Positions 42,473 through 50,107 of a stretch of DNA of 54,246 nt are shown here, in pieces. The position numbers and the translations under genes are program-made. The DNA comes from an uncultured Candidatus Actinomarina sp. (lineage in GTDB: Bacteria; Actinomycetota; Acidimicrobiia; Actinomarinales; Actinomarinaceae). The stretch spans positions 1 through 54,246 of the forward strand of contig CACGVI010000006.1 in assembly GCA_902576605.1 (NCBI GenBank), written 5' to 3'. Within the stretch, counting starts at the first letter, position 1, and each line of letters begins with the position of its first letter. The notes under the pieces are model-generated. The model did no database searches, was not told the origin of the DNA, and was given only the letters and a program-made list of their open reading frames with translations.

Positions 42473-43584
42473 TGAAAAAGAAAATACTACTTGGATTATC
42501 AGGTAGTGTTGCATGCTCTAAAGCTGAACTGTTCGTAAATCAGAATTCAGAAAAATTTGAGTTTAAATTCCTTTCTTCTCATAATGGATTAAATTATCTA
42601 TCTGAAGAGTTTATTAACTCTAATAATATTTACTCTGATTGGAGTGAGTTATCAGGTTCCCCTCATATCGAATTAGCTAGATGGGCTGATGAAATTATTA
42701 TATATCCTGCATCAGCAAATTTAATATCAAAAATTTCATCTGGAATTGCAGATGATTTACTGACGTCAACAATATTAATGTTTTCTAAACCTATATATAT
42801 ATGCCCAGCAATGCACGAGGAGATGTATGTGAATTCCCAAATTCAATCTAATGTTTTAAATTTATCAAAAAATCATTATATTGTAGGCCCAAGATATGGG
42901 AACTTAGATATTGGCGACAAGGGATTAGGCAGACTTATAGAGCCAGATGAATTATTGGGAGTGCTAAATAAACAAAAAGGTAAAATCATAGTTACTTCAG
43001 GACCTACGTATGAAGAAATTGATGATGTAAAAGTTGTAACAAACAAATCATCAGGAAAACAAGGAAGAGCATTAGCAATAGAACTAAGTGCAAGAGGTTA
43101 TGAAATAATTTATATACATTCTGCTTCTATTGATCATATACCTGGATTAGATAATGTATCATTTCATAGTTCTAATGATTTAAAAAATAAAATTATAGAA
43201 AATATTAATAACACTGATGCGATATTTATGACTGCTGCTGTATCTGATTTTACTGTAAAAAAATCATCTGGAAAAATAAGTAGAAGCAACGGTAATATAA
43301 CACTTGAATTTATACCTAACGAAGACATCATTGCTTCTATCAAAACCTCATATCCAGAAATTAAATGTATAGCATTTTCAGCACAAGTAGATGATGAATT
43401 AAATTTCAATAAAATCAACACAAAGAATGTAGATTATTTAGTAATCAACAATATATTAAAAAATAAATTTGGAAGTGATACTAACAAAGTGTCGTTAATC
43501 GATCAACAACATCTTATATTTGAATCTGAAGAATTAGATAAAAATGAAATATCTAGAGATATCCTCGATGCATTAGAGTATTGA
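42472..43584 (+). CDS. coaBC: Bifunctional phosphopantothenoylcysteine synthetase/decarboxylase, active-site cysteine missing
   Basis: A 370-residue Dfp-type protein for two steps of coenzyme A synthesis. The flavoprotein CoaC part (residues 1-160) keeps the N-terminal 'LGLSGSVACSKA', His65 in 'SPHIELARWAD', 'PASANLISKISSGIADDLLTS' and 'CPAMHEEMY'. The substrate-flap motif normally reading ACGxxGxGRM appears as 'DIGDKGLGRL', so the cysteine needed in the decarboxylation cycle is replaced by Ile147. The CoaB part (about 170-370) has 'VTSGPTYEEIDDVKVVTNKSSGKQGRALAIELSARGY' and 'MTAAVSDF'. It overlaps rpoZ by 1 nt. Confidence 0.92.
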   Translation: MKKKILLGLSGSVACSKAELFVNQNSEKFEFKFLSSHNGLNYLSEEFINSNNIYSDWSELSGSPHIELARWADEIIIYPASANLISKISSGIADDLLTSTILMFSKPIYICPAMHEEMYVNSQIQSNVLNLSKNHYIVGPRYGNLDIGDKGLGRLIEPDELLGVLNKQKGKIIVTSGPTYEEIDDVKVVTNKSSGKQGRALAIELSARGYEIIYIHSASIDHIPGLDNVSFHSSNDLKNKIIENINNTDAIFMTAAVSDFTVKKSSGKISRSNGNITLEFIPNEDIIASIKTSYPEIKCIAFSAQVDDELNFNKINTKNVDYLVINNILKNKFGSDTNKVSLIDQQHLIFESEELDKNEISRDILDALEY

Positions 43585-43585
43585 A
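43574..43585 (+). promoter_or_regulatory. Weak leaderless-type -10 element before the priA remnant
   Basis: TAGAGT, then 6 nt, then ATG, overlapping the end of coaBC. It fits TANNNT but not the stronger TATAAT; chance is possible. Confidence 0.25.
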
Positions 43586-44929
43586 ATGTATGTTGATGTA
43601 GAGTTAATTTCGAATAATACGTATCAAAATAGTACATTTACATACCAAGTCCCAAATAAGCTAAAAGATAAAATTAATGTTGGATCTATTGTTATTGTGC
43701 CATTTAGAAATAGAGACTACAAAGCAATAATTGTGTCAACATGGAACGAATCGTTAATCAAAAATCCAAAACCAATAAAAAAATATTTAGACCTTACTCT
43801 AAATAGTAATCAAATTAAATATCTTCAACAATTAGCAATATCGTATCGATTAAATACAGGTATTTTGTTATATAATTTTGTTGATATCTCTACTTTAAAG
43901 AAGCAGAAAGTATTAAATATAAAACAGATAAAAAATATCGCAATTAATGACTTCAATGATTTTGATAACAAAAAAAACAACGTGTTCTTCGTCCCATCCT
44001 TAAAAATTGGTAAAGAACTTTACAATTATATGTCTGATTACTTACATATTGATTTTTATCAACGATATGGAGGTAAAGAGGAAATTAATTTATTTAAGAA
44101 TAATAAATTAAAGAATGTTATCTTACTAAATACAAACTTTGATAAATTAATTATTGATAACAATACGAACTATTATTTTTATGATTCAAACAACGCTGCA
44201 TGGAAATTACCAAAACTAAACAATTTTAATGTTGTAGAAGCAGCGTATATAAAAAATAAAATTTTCGGCGGTAACTTTAGTTTTGTTAATTACTTTCCAA
44301 ATTTAGAGTTTCATAATGAAAAAGTTGAACTAAACAACAATTTCTCATATGAAATTGAGTACTTCTACGGGAATAGCATTCAAGATTGTATTGATTTATA
44401 CACCATTAAACATAAAGGAGAGCAAAAACATTTTTATTCCAACAACAAACTACCCGGTGTTCAACAATTAACTTTTGCTGAAAAATTAACAGAAAAAGAA
44501 GTGAAAGGACTTCTTATAGTAAATCCAACATTACTAACTAACAATATATTAAATTCATATAAGGTAATTTATCTACTATCTCTTTTAAATTATGCTCAAC
44601 AAAATAATATCAATATTGTTGTATTCTCTACATCTGAAATTGACGTTAATAAAGTACTCAACAGTAAAAGTATGAGTAAATGGATTATAAAAGAACAAGA
44701 TACAAGAATAAAATTTGGACCAAGTTTGTTAAACAAAGTATTTACCTTCAAGACGTCAAAGAAGATTAGTGTTGATAATACTGAATATGTTCGTGGCCCT
44801 ATTGAATTAAATGATGACTTTATATATGAAATCAACATAGATTTAAATAAAAGTTATGATTATTTAAAAATTATGAAAATGTTTAAAAATCTTAAAGATT
44901 ACGAAATAAATAGAGCAAGGTTTATTTAA
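43586..44929 (+). CDS. PriA-like protein reduced to the N-terminal DNA-binding domain plus degenerate remainder
   Basis: 447 residues, against roughly 650-730 for PriA. The N-terminal 100 residues match the 3'-DNA-end-binding domain ('VDVELISNNTYQNSTFTYQVPNKLKDKINVGSIVIVPFRNRDYKAIIVS'), and the gene lies between coaBC and def-fmt, the priA position in Actinobacteria. The rest shows no Walker A (GSGKT), no DEAH box, and only one cysteine, so both the helicase lobes and the eight-cysteine zinc region appear lost or unrecognisable. Actinobacterial PriA proteins are already thought to lack helicase activity; this is a more extreme case. It may still serve in replication restart by binding forks. 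Confidence 0.65.
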   Translation: MYVDVELISNNTYQNSTFTYQVPNKLKDKINVGSIVIVPFRNRDYKAIIVSTWNESLIKNPKPIKKYLDLTLNSNQIKYLQQLAISYRLNTGILLYNFVDISTLKKQKVLNIKQIKNIAINDFNDFDNKKNNVFFVPSLKIGKELYNYMSDYLHIDFYQRYGGKEEINLFKNNKLKNVILLNTNFDKLIIDNNTNYYFYDSNNAAWKLPKLNNFNVVEAAYIKNKIFGGNFSFVNYFPNLEFHNEKVELNNNFSYEIEYFYGNSIQDCIDLYTIKHKGEQKHFYSNNKLPGVQQLTFAEKLTEKEVKGLLIVNPTLLTNNILNSYKVIYLLSLLNYAQQNNINIVVFSTSEIDVNKVLNSKSMSKWIIKEQDTRIKFGPSLLNKVFTFKTSKKISVDNTEYVRGPIELNDDFIYEINIDLNKSYDYLKIMKMFKNLKDYEINRARFI

Positions 44930-45423
44930 TGTCTGAGATAGTTGTATTTGGACATCCATCATTAACATCAAAATCCGTAAATGTTGAAAATATTGATGAC
45001 TACATTGTTTCATTAACAAAAAAAATGATTCAGATAATGTATGATGCACCAGGCGTTGGTTTAGCAGCCCCACAAATAGGAATCAATAAAAATATATTTG
45101 TATTTGATGCTGGTGATGGTCCTAAAGTAGCAATCAATCCAAAACTTGAAGATTTACAGGGGAGTGTTGTCTTTATGGAAGGTTGTTTATCTTTACCAGG
45201 TTATTACTGGGATATTGAAAGATATGAATATGCGAAACTGACATGTTTAAATCAAAATGGTGAAGAAGTAACTTATGAAGGTGAAGATTTACTTGGTAGA
45301 GTACTGCAGCATGAATATGATCATCTACAAGGCCAATTATTGCTAAAACAACTAAAAAGAAAAGTAAGAAAAGAAGCATTAAAAGAAATCTCTATAAAAG
45401 GTTTTCCAGGTGACAAAATATAA
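44929..45423 (+). CDS. def: Peptide deformylase
   Basis: Removes the formyl group from N-terminal formyl-methionine. The 164-residue metalloenzyme has all three motifs: 'GVGLAAPQIGI', 'EGCLSLPG' with the metal-ligand Cys, and 'QHEYDHLQG' with the two His ligands and catalytic Glu. It overlaps the priA-like gene by 1 nt and is followed by fmt with a 14-nt overlap, joining formylation and deformylation in one unit. Confidence 0.97.
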   Translation: MSEIVVFGHPSLTSKSVNVENIDDYIVSLTKKMIQIMYDAPGVGLAAPQIGINKNIFVFDAGDGPKVAINPKLEDLQGSVVFMEGCLSLPGYYWDIERYEYAKLTCLNQNGEEVTYEGEDLLGRVLQHEYDHLQGQLLLKQLKRKVRKEALKEISIKGFPGDKI

Positions 45424-46225
45424 ATATTTTTTTGGTTCAGATTTTAGGAGCATTCCTTATCTAACTACTATCAATAACTCCGAAGAAGCTATTACTGTAG
45501 TAACAACTAAGCCTGTTAGGAGTGGACGAGGAAAAAAACTTATTGTAAATCCTGTAGAAGAATTTTGTAAATCAAACAATATTGAATTTAAATACTTTTC
45601 ACAAGATGCGGTCTATAGCAATATGGATATAGGTATAAGTGCAAGTTTCGCAAAAATATTTTCTACAAAATTTCTTAAATCAAACAATAGAATTTTTAAT
45701 ATACATTTAAGTTTGTTGCCTGAACTAAGAGGTCCTTCACCAGTTGAAACTGCAATATTAAATAATTACACTACAACGGGATTTACTGTTTTTCATATCG
45801 ATGAAGAAATAGACACTGGGAGAATTATATTTCAAAAAGCTGTATCTATATCGGATGACGATTATGCATCAAATATATATGAAAAGTTATCAAAATGTTT
45901 TAATGATAATTATAAAGAAATAGACTTTCTAACCACAGGACAACAACAGCCTCAAAATAGTTCTAAAACATCTAAATTTTCAAAAAGCGATTTCAATATA
46001 AGTGAAGATTCTCTTTTAAATGCTAAAACAAAAATCAGAGCATTTAACGTAATGGGCCCATCTTTTACTTCGCATAAAAATAAGATTCTGAAGATCCATA
46101 GTTATACAGAAGAGAGTAATTCAGAAGGTATAATGTATAAAGAAGGTGTTCTATATCCAGAATATGTTACTCCTGAGGGAAAAAATAAAATGTTATTTCC
46201 TGATTATTTAAGAGGCTTAAAATGA
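45410..46225 (+). CDS. fmt: Methionyl-tRNA formyltransferase
   Basis: Formylates initiator Met-tRNA using 10-formyltetrahydrofolate. The protein has 271 residues (family about 310), starts at GTG, and shows 'KPVRSGRGKKL', the catalytic 'NIHLSLLPELRGPSPVETAILN' (Asn, His) and 'IDEEIDTGRIIFQ' with the active-site Asp. The C-terminal domain that binds tRNA is abbreviated but present ('KTKIRAFNVMGPSFTSHKNKILKIHSY'). The rsmB gene that usually lies between fmt and rpe in Actinobacteria is absent; rpe overlaps by 4 nt. Confidence 0.94.
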   Translation: MTKYKYFFGSDFRSIPYLTTINNSEEAITVVTTKPVRSGRGKKLIVNPVEEFCKSNNIEFKYFSQDAVYSNMDIGISASFAKIFSTKFLKSNNRIFNIHLSLLPELRGPSPVETAILNNYTTTGFTVFHIDEEIDTGRIIFQKAVSISDDDYASNIYEKLSKCFNDNYKEIDFLTTGQQQPQNSSKTSKFSKSDFNISEDSLLNAKTKIRAFNVMGPSFTSHKNKILKIHSYTEESNSEGIMYKEGVLYPEYVTPEGKNKMLFPDYLRGLK

Positions 46226-46809
46226 AAATTTCAGCAAGTATTCAGGCTGCTAATCAATTAGATCTTTTGAATCACATAGATAGCAATAATATAAAATTTG
46301 ACCAGTTACATATTGATATTACGGATGGACATTTTGCCGAGAATATAAGCATGTCATTTAAAGTCATTGAGATGCTAAAAAAAAATACAGATTATTATTT
46401 AGATGTTCATTTGATGATTAATGACAATCTAAAATATGGAGAAATAGCATTCGACTGTGGTGCAGACTTAGTAACAGTTCATAAAGAGTCAACAGAGTTA
46501 AAAGACTTTATTAAGCTTTCTGAATTTAATAAAAATATTGGTATAGGTCTTTTACCGGGTACATCAAATTCAGAACTTGATGAATATTTAGAATATGCAC
46601 ACTCTGTGTTGTTATTAGGTGTAAATCCTGGGTTTTCTAATCAAAGTCAGGCTATTGATTTACCTAGAAAAGTTAATGACTTTAATACTAGTTTTCCTAA
46701 TTTTTCTGGTGAAGTCATTGTGGATGGTGGTGTTAAAAACGAAGATTTAGAAATATTTGAGAAAATTGGTGTTGATGTAGTAGTACAAGGTGGTGCAATT
46801 TTTGGATAA
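46222..46809 (+). CDS. rpe: Ribulose-phosphate 3-epimerase, C-terminally short
   Basis: Interconverts ribulose 5-phosphate and xylulose 5-phosphate. The TIM barrel has 195 residues against about 220 usually. Metal ligands appear in 'LHIDITDGHFAENIS' (His, Asp), 'LDVHLMI' (His) and 'GEVIVDGGV' (Asp); 'LLLGVNPGFSNQ' is the mobile phosphate loop. The chain stops right after 'VVQGGAIFG', so the last helix seen in homologues is missing. Ribulose 5-phosphate is a precursor for the DHBP synthase encoded three genes later. ribD overlaps its end. Confidence 0.92.
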   Translation: MKISASIQAANQLDLLNHIDSNNIKFDQLHIDITDGHFAENISMSFKVIEMLKKNTDYYLDVHLMINDNLKYGEIAFDCGADLVTVHKESTELKDFIKLSEFNKNIGIGLLPGTSNSELDEYLEYAHSVLLLGVNPGFSNQSQAIDLPRKVNDFNTSFPNFSGEVIVDGGVKNEDLEIFEKIGVDVVVQGGAIFG

Positions 46810-47836
46810 TCCTCTGTCATATTTAAACTATTCAAAATTTATGCAGGAAGCAATAATTGCAGCATTAAACACAAAAGCATTTCCAAATCCGAAAGTTGCT
46901 GCTGTTCTTACTGACAACAAAGGAAATATAAAGTCTACGGGTGTTCATCATGGCCCAGGCACAAATCATGCTGAAATAGATTTATTAACCAAAACTACTA
47001 TTGATACGGATGATGTATTATACGTCACTCTTGAACCATGTTTTCATGCTGATAGTTCGCCTTCGTGTGCAGTTGAATTACTCAATACATCATTAAAAAA
47101 TATTGTTATAGGCGATAAAGATGTTGATCCACGAACTAATGGAAAAAGTATTGAACTATTTAAAAATAATGGTCTTAATATTCAATTTGAATACAATGCA
47201 AATAATTTAATTAATCCTCACTACTTAAACCAAAAAATAAATAAGAATTCAAACACAATAATTGGAAAGATTGCAAGTTCACAAAATAATTATATCTACA
47301 ATGATCAAACAGAAGATAAATATATATCTAATGATATATCGTTAGCTCTTACACACATACTACGTGCGAGTGTTGATGCGATAGCAATAGGGAAAAATAC
47401 ACTTTTAATTGACAGTCCAAAACTTGATGTAAGAAATGTAAATATTAAAGATAGCAATCCAATAAAAATCGTTTTTTGGGGAGCTGATCCAAATATTGAC
47501 TCACACATATCAAAACATTCAGACATCTATTTTTTAACATCTTTTACACATAAGTCAGATAATGTTATTCCAATAATTGATGTGAATTTTGATTTGAATA
47601 AGTTATTTAAAAATTTAAACATCAATTCATTGTTAGTTGAAGGTGGTAACTACATACACAAATACTTCACAGCTAATGCATTATATGATAAGTTTTATTG
47701 GTTTAAAAGTACAGACAATATACATAGTGGAGTTAAATTGAGCGATGAAGTTATTGAGTCATTAAAAAATAGATATAAACCAATTAATAAATTTCTTCTT
47801 AAAGATAATCAATTAACAACATATACTTGTATGTAA
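46802..47836 (+). CDS. ribD: Riboflavin biosynthesis deaminase/reductase
   Basis: Bifunctional enzyme for the second and third steps of riboflavin synthesis. The N-terminal cytidine-deaminase-like domain holds the zinc site 'HAE' (His56, Glu58) and 'LEPCFHADSSPSC' (Cys80, Cys89); 'FPNPKVAAVL' is the substrate region. The C-terminal reductase domain begins at about residue 145 ('NTIIGKIASSQNNYIY', 'ASVDAIAIGKNTLLIDSPKLDVR') and ends with 'SLLVEGGNYIHKYF'. TTG 46802 gives 344 residues and the 8-nt overlap TTGGATAA; GTG 46790 (track) is the alternative. No FMN riboswitch is present. Confidence 0.93.
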   Translation: MDNPLSYLNYSKFMQEAIIAALNTKAFPNPKVAAVLTDNKGNIKSTGVHHGPGTNHAEIDLLTKTTIDTDDVLYVTLEPCFHADSSPSCAVELLNTSLKNIVIGDKDVDPRTNGKSIELFKNNGLNIQFEYNANNLINPHYLNQKINKNSNTIIGKIASSQNNYIYNDQTEDKYISNDISLALTHILRASVDAIAIGKNTLLIDSPKLDVRNVNIKDSNPIKIVFWGADPNIDSHISKHSDIYFLTSFTHKSDNVIPIIDVNFDLNKLFKNLNINSLLVEGGNYIHKYFTANALYDKFYWFKSTDNIHSGVKLSDEVIESLKNRYKPINKFLLKDNQLTTYTCM

Positions 47837-48411
47837 TGTTTACTGGGATTATTAACGATATAGGTACAGTTGTAGATCTAAATGAAGATATTTTAACTGT
47901 TAGTTTTAATAACAACATTTACACAAATTTAGATCCAGGTACAAGCATTGCAATTGACGGGTGCTGCTTGACTCTGAAAGAATATAGAGATGGAAATTTA
48001 GTTTTTCAAGTGTCAAATGAAACATTTACCAGAACTGCTTTGAACAATAATCATTGTGGATTTGTTAATTTAGAGCTTCCAGCAACTTTAGATAGTTTTT
48101 TAAGCGGTCATATAGTCCAGGGACATGTAGATTCAACAATAAATATTCATGAAATTAATGAACTTGAAAATAATATGTGGAACTTCAAATTTAAAGATGC
48201 AAGTAGTAAATATATTGTTGATAAGGGATCAATAACGATTAATGGTATTTCATTGACTATAGTTAACCCTGTCAAAGATATGTTTGAAGTTGCTGTAATA
48301 GATGAAACATATAATAGAACAAACTTAAAGCATTTAAATATTGGAAGTGCAGTTAACGTTGAATACGACATAATAATAAAATATTTAGAGAAAATTAATC
48401 ATGATAACTGA
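47836..48411 (+). CDS. ribE: Riboflavin synthase alpha chain
   Basis: Dismutates two 6,7-dimethyl-8-ribityllumazine molecules to riboflavin. The 191-residue protein has two lumazine-binding repeats: 'MFTGIINDIGTV' to 'IAIDGCCLTL', and 'GHIVQGHVDSTINI' to 'ITINGISLTIVNPV'. The track starts at a TTG three codons earlier; ATG 47836 yields the classical MFTGII N-terminus and a TAATG 1-nt overlap with ribD. ribBA follows with an 11-nt overlap. Confidence 0.96.
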   Translation: MFTGIINDIGTVVDLNEDILTVSFNNNIYTNLDPGTSIAIDGCCLTLKEYRDGNLVFQVSNETFTRTALNNNHCGFVNLELPATLDSFLSGHIVQGHVDSTINIHEINELENNMWNFKFKDASSKYIVDKGSITINGISLTIVNPVKDMFEVAVIDETYNRTNLKHLNIGSAVNVEYDIIIKYLEKINHDN

Positions 48412-49603
48412 TATAAAAAATATTATTAAATCATTTAAAGATGGCGAGATGATCATCCTTGTTGATGATGAAGATAGAGAAAATGAAGGTGATTTAATAA
48501 TTTCAGCTGAACATTTAACTGCTGAACATATAAATTTTATGATTACATTTGGTAAGGGTTTAGTTTGTGCGCCAATATCATCTAAAATTTCTAAAAAATT
48601 AGAACTGCCATTAATGCAAGGTGTAAATAATGAAATGCAGACTGCATACACTGCTTCAGTGGATTTAAAAGGTAACGGAGTAACAACTGGAATATCAGCT
48701 GATGATCGTCATAAAACTATAAAAGGTTTACTAAATGAAAACTCTACAAGAGACGACTTTAATGTTCCAGGTCACATATTTCCTTTACAAGCAATGGATG
48801 GTGGAGTATTAAGGCGTGCTGGACACACAGAAGCCGCAATAGACCTTTGTAAACTTTCGGGTCACAAAGAAGTTGCTGTTATTTGTGAAATAATAAATAA
48901 AGATGGTTCTATGGCAAGAATGGATGATCTAATTGAGTTTTCAAAAGTTCACAATATTAAAATTGGTACAATCAAAGATCTTATTCAACACAGATTAGAT
49001 AGTTCAAACCCTGTTGAATTTGTATCGAAATCAAAAATCCCTACTCATTATGGTGAATTTACAGGTCATGTCTATAAAGATACTGTAGACAATACTGAAC
49101 ATATTGCATTAACATTTGGAGATTATCTCGATAGCGAAGACACAATGGTTAGAGTTCACTCAGAGTGTTTAACTGGAGATACTTTATTTTCTTCAAAATG
49201 TGATTGTGGTTCTCAGCTATCTAATGCTTTAAACACAATTTCAAAAAATGGAAGTGGCGTTCTCTTGTACATGAGAGGTCACGAAGGAAGAGGTATTGGA
49301 TTAGGCAACAAAATAAAAGCATACTCACTTCAAGATGAAGGGGATGATACTGTTGATGCAAATCTTAAACTTGGTTTTAAAAACGATCAGCGAGATTATG
49401 GAACCGGTGCATTAATTTTAAGATCACTTGGAATTGAGAAAATGAACTTATTAACTAACAATCCATCAAAAAGAGCAGGGCTTGAAGGTTATGGCCTAAG
49501 TATTACAAAAAGAACGCCGTTACTTGGACAAACAACACCAGAAAATGAAAAATATCTAGAAACTAAGGAATCAAAAATGGGACACGTATTCAATGAAGAG
49601 TAA
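48401..49603 (+). CDS. ribBA: Bifunctional DHBP synthase / GTP cyclohydrolase II
   Basis: Provides both precursors of the lumazine ring. The 400-residue fusion has the RibB domain first ('MIILVDDEDRENEGDLIISAEHLTAEHINFM', 'DRHKTIKGL', 'RRAGHTEAAIDLCKLSG') and the RibA domain from about residue 205 ('VRVHSECLTGDTLFSSKCDCGSQL' with the zinc cysteines, 'GRGIGLGNKIKAYSLQDEGDDTVDANLKLGF', 'RDYGTGALILRSLGIEKMNLLTNNPSKR'). Its substrates, ribulose 5-phosphate and GTP, connect to the rpe and gmk genes upstream. ribH overlaps by 11 nt. Confidence 0.97.
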   Translation: MITDIKNIIKSFKDGEMIILVDDEDRENEGDLIISAEHLTAEHINFMITFGKGLVCAPISSKISKKLELPLMQGVNNEMQTAYTASVDLKGNGVTTGISADDRHKTIKGLLNENSTRDDFNVPGHIFPLQAMDGGVLRRAGHTEAAIDLCKLSGHKEVAVICEIINKDGSMARMDDLIEFSKVHNIKIGTIKDLIQHRLDSSNPVEFVSKSKIPTHYGEFTGHVYKDTVDNTEHIALTFGDYLDSEDTMVRVHSECLTGDTLFSSKCDCGSQLSNALNTISKNGSGVLLYMRGHEGRGIGLGNKIKAYSLQDEGDDTVDANLKLGFKNDQRDYGTGALILRSLGIEKMNLLTNNPSKRAGLEGYGLSITKRTPLLGQTTPENEKYLETKESKMGHVFNEE

Positions 49604-49994
49604 GGTAGCCATAGTTGCAGCAAATTATTACGAAAATATAACTTCTGATTTAATTGATGGTGTTAAAAATAATCTTAATGTAAGTTTTGATACGAATACA
49701 TTCTTTGTAGATGGTGCATGGGAGATAATCTATAAAATAAACGATCTCTCAGTAAATGAATCTATAGATAAATTTGTTGCTATTGGTGTAATAATAAAAG
49801 GTGAAACAGATCACTATGAATATATCTCAAAAGGTGTGGTTGATGGATTAATTAATCTAACTATTAAAAATAATATTTATATTGCAAACTGTGTGTTAAA
49901 TGTATTGAACATTGATCAAGCAATAGCCAGAACTAAAGGTGATAAAAATAAAGGGATTGAAGCTGCTTCAGCTTTAAATAATCTTTTTGTATAA
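49593..49994 (+). CDS. ribH: 6,7-dimethyl-8-ribityllumazine synthase (short)
   Basis: Condenses the RibA/RibD product with DHBP. At 133 residues it is shorter than usual (about 150-160). 'VAIVAANYYENITSDLIDG' replaces the common 'VaIVvarFN..i...Ll.GA'; 'VDGAWEI' (usual 'vPGafEiP') and the catalytic 'GVIIKGETDHYEYISKGVVDGL' with the active-site His are present; the end 'AIARTKGDKNKGIEAASALNNL' is typical. The loss of Pro from the PGA(F/W)E loop is a small oddity. It closes the 26-kb rightward run. Confidence 0.93.
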   Translation: MKSKVAIVAANYYENITSDLIDGVKNNLNVSFDTNTFFVDGAWEIIYKINDLSVNESIDKFVAIGVIIKGETDHYEYISKGVVDGLINLTIKNNIYIANCVLNVLNIDQAIARTKGDKNKGIEAASALNNLFV

Positions 49995-50023
49995 ATAAAT
50001 TAATAATTAGCTATAATTATCTC
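49987..50023 (+). promoter_or_regulatory. Promoter of the infC-rpmI-rplT-pheST operon
   Basis: TATAAT (50012-50017) with a poor -35 candidate TTGTAT 19 nt upstream. Transcription would start near 50024, leaving a leader of about 84 nt before infC. Unlike most promoters in this window it is well separated from the start codon. Confidence 0.6.
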
Positions 50024-50107
50024 AAGCGAACGATGTTCCACCCACTGTGAACAATAGTGAGGTAGTAAAACAGCTTCGTGCTGTTTTTTTTATTGGAAGG
50101 AGAAAAT
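50024..50107 (+). promoter_or_regulatory. Structured infC leader with attenuator
   Basis: The leader contains GAAC-GAT-GTTC, and the same GTTC can instead pair with a downstream GAAC (GTTCcacccactgtGAAC), giving two mutually exclusive folds. A CACT/AGTG stem and then a terminator follow, all before the ribosome binding site. In other bacteria infC-rpmI-rplT messages are autoregulated by L20 or IF3; an analogous control is inferred here. Confidence 0.6.
50067..50090 (+). terminator. Attenuator-like intrinsic terminator in the infC leader
   Basis: AAAACAGC-TTCGT-GCTGTTTT forms an 8-bp stem with a 5-nt loop running into further T residues. It ends 4 nt before the SD of infC, so read-through must be controlled for the operon to be expressed. 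Confidence 0.85.

Noticed and set aside
46790-46801. FMN riboswitch upstream of ribD
   Set aside because: ribD starts inside rpe; there is no leader at all.
50078-50107. ORF-track GTG start of infC (MLFFLLEGENI...)
   Set aside because: The GTG and following codons are the terminator stem and T-tract, and the SD lies downstream of it; homologous IF3 sequence begins only after ATA 50108.
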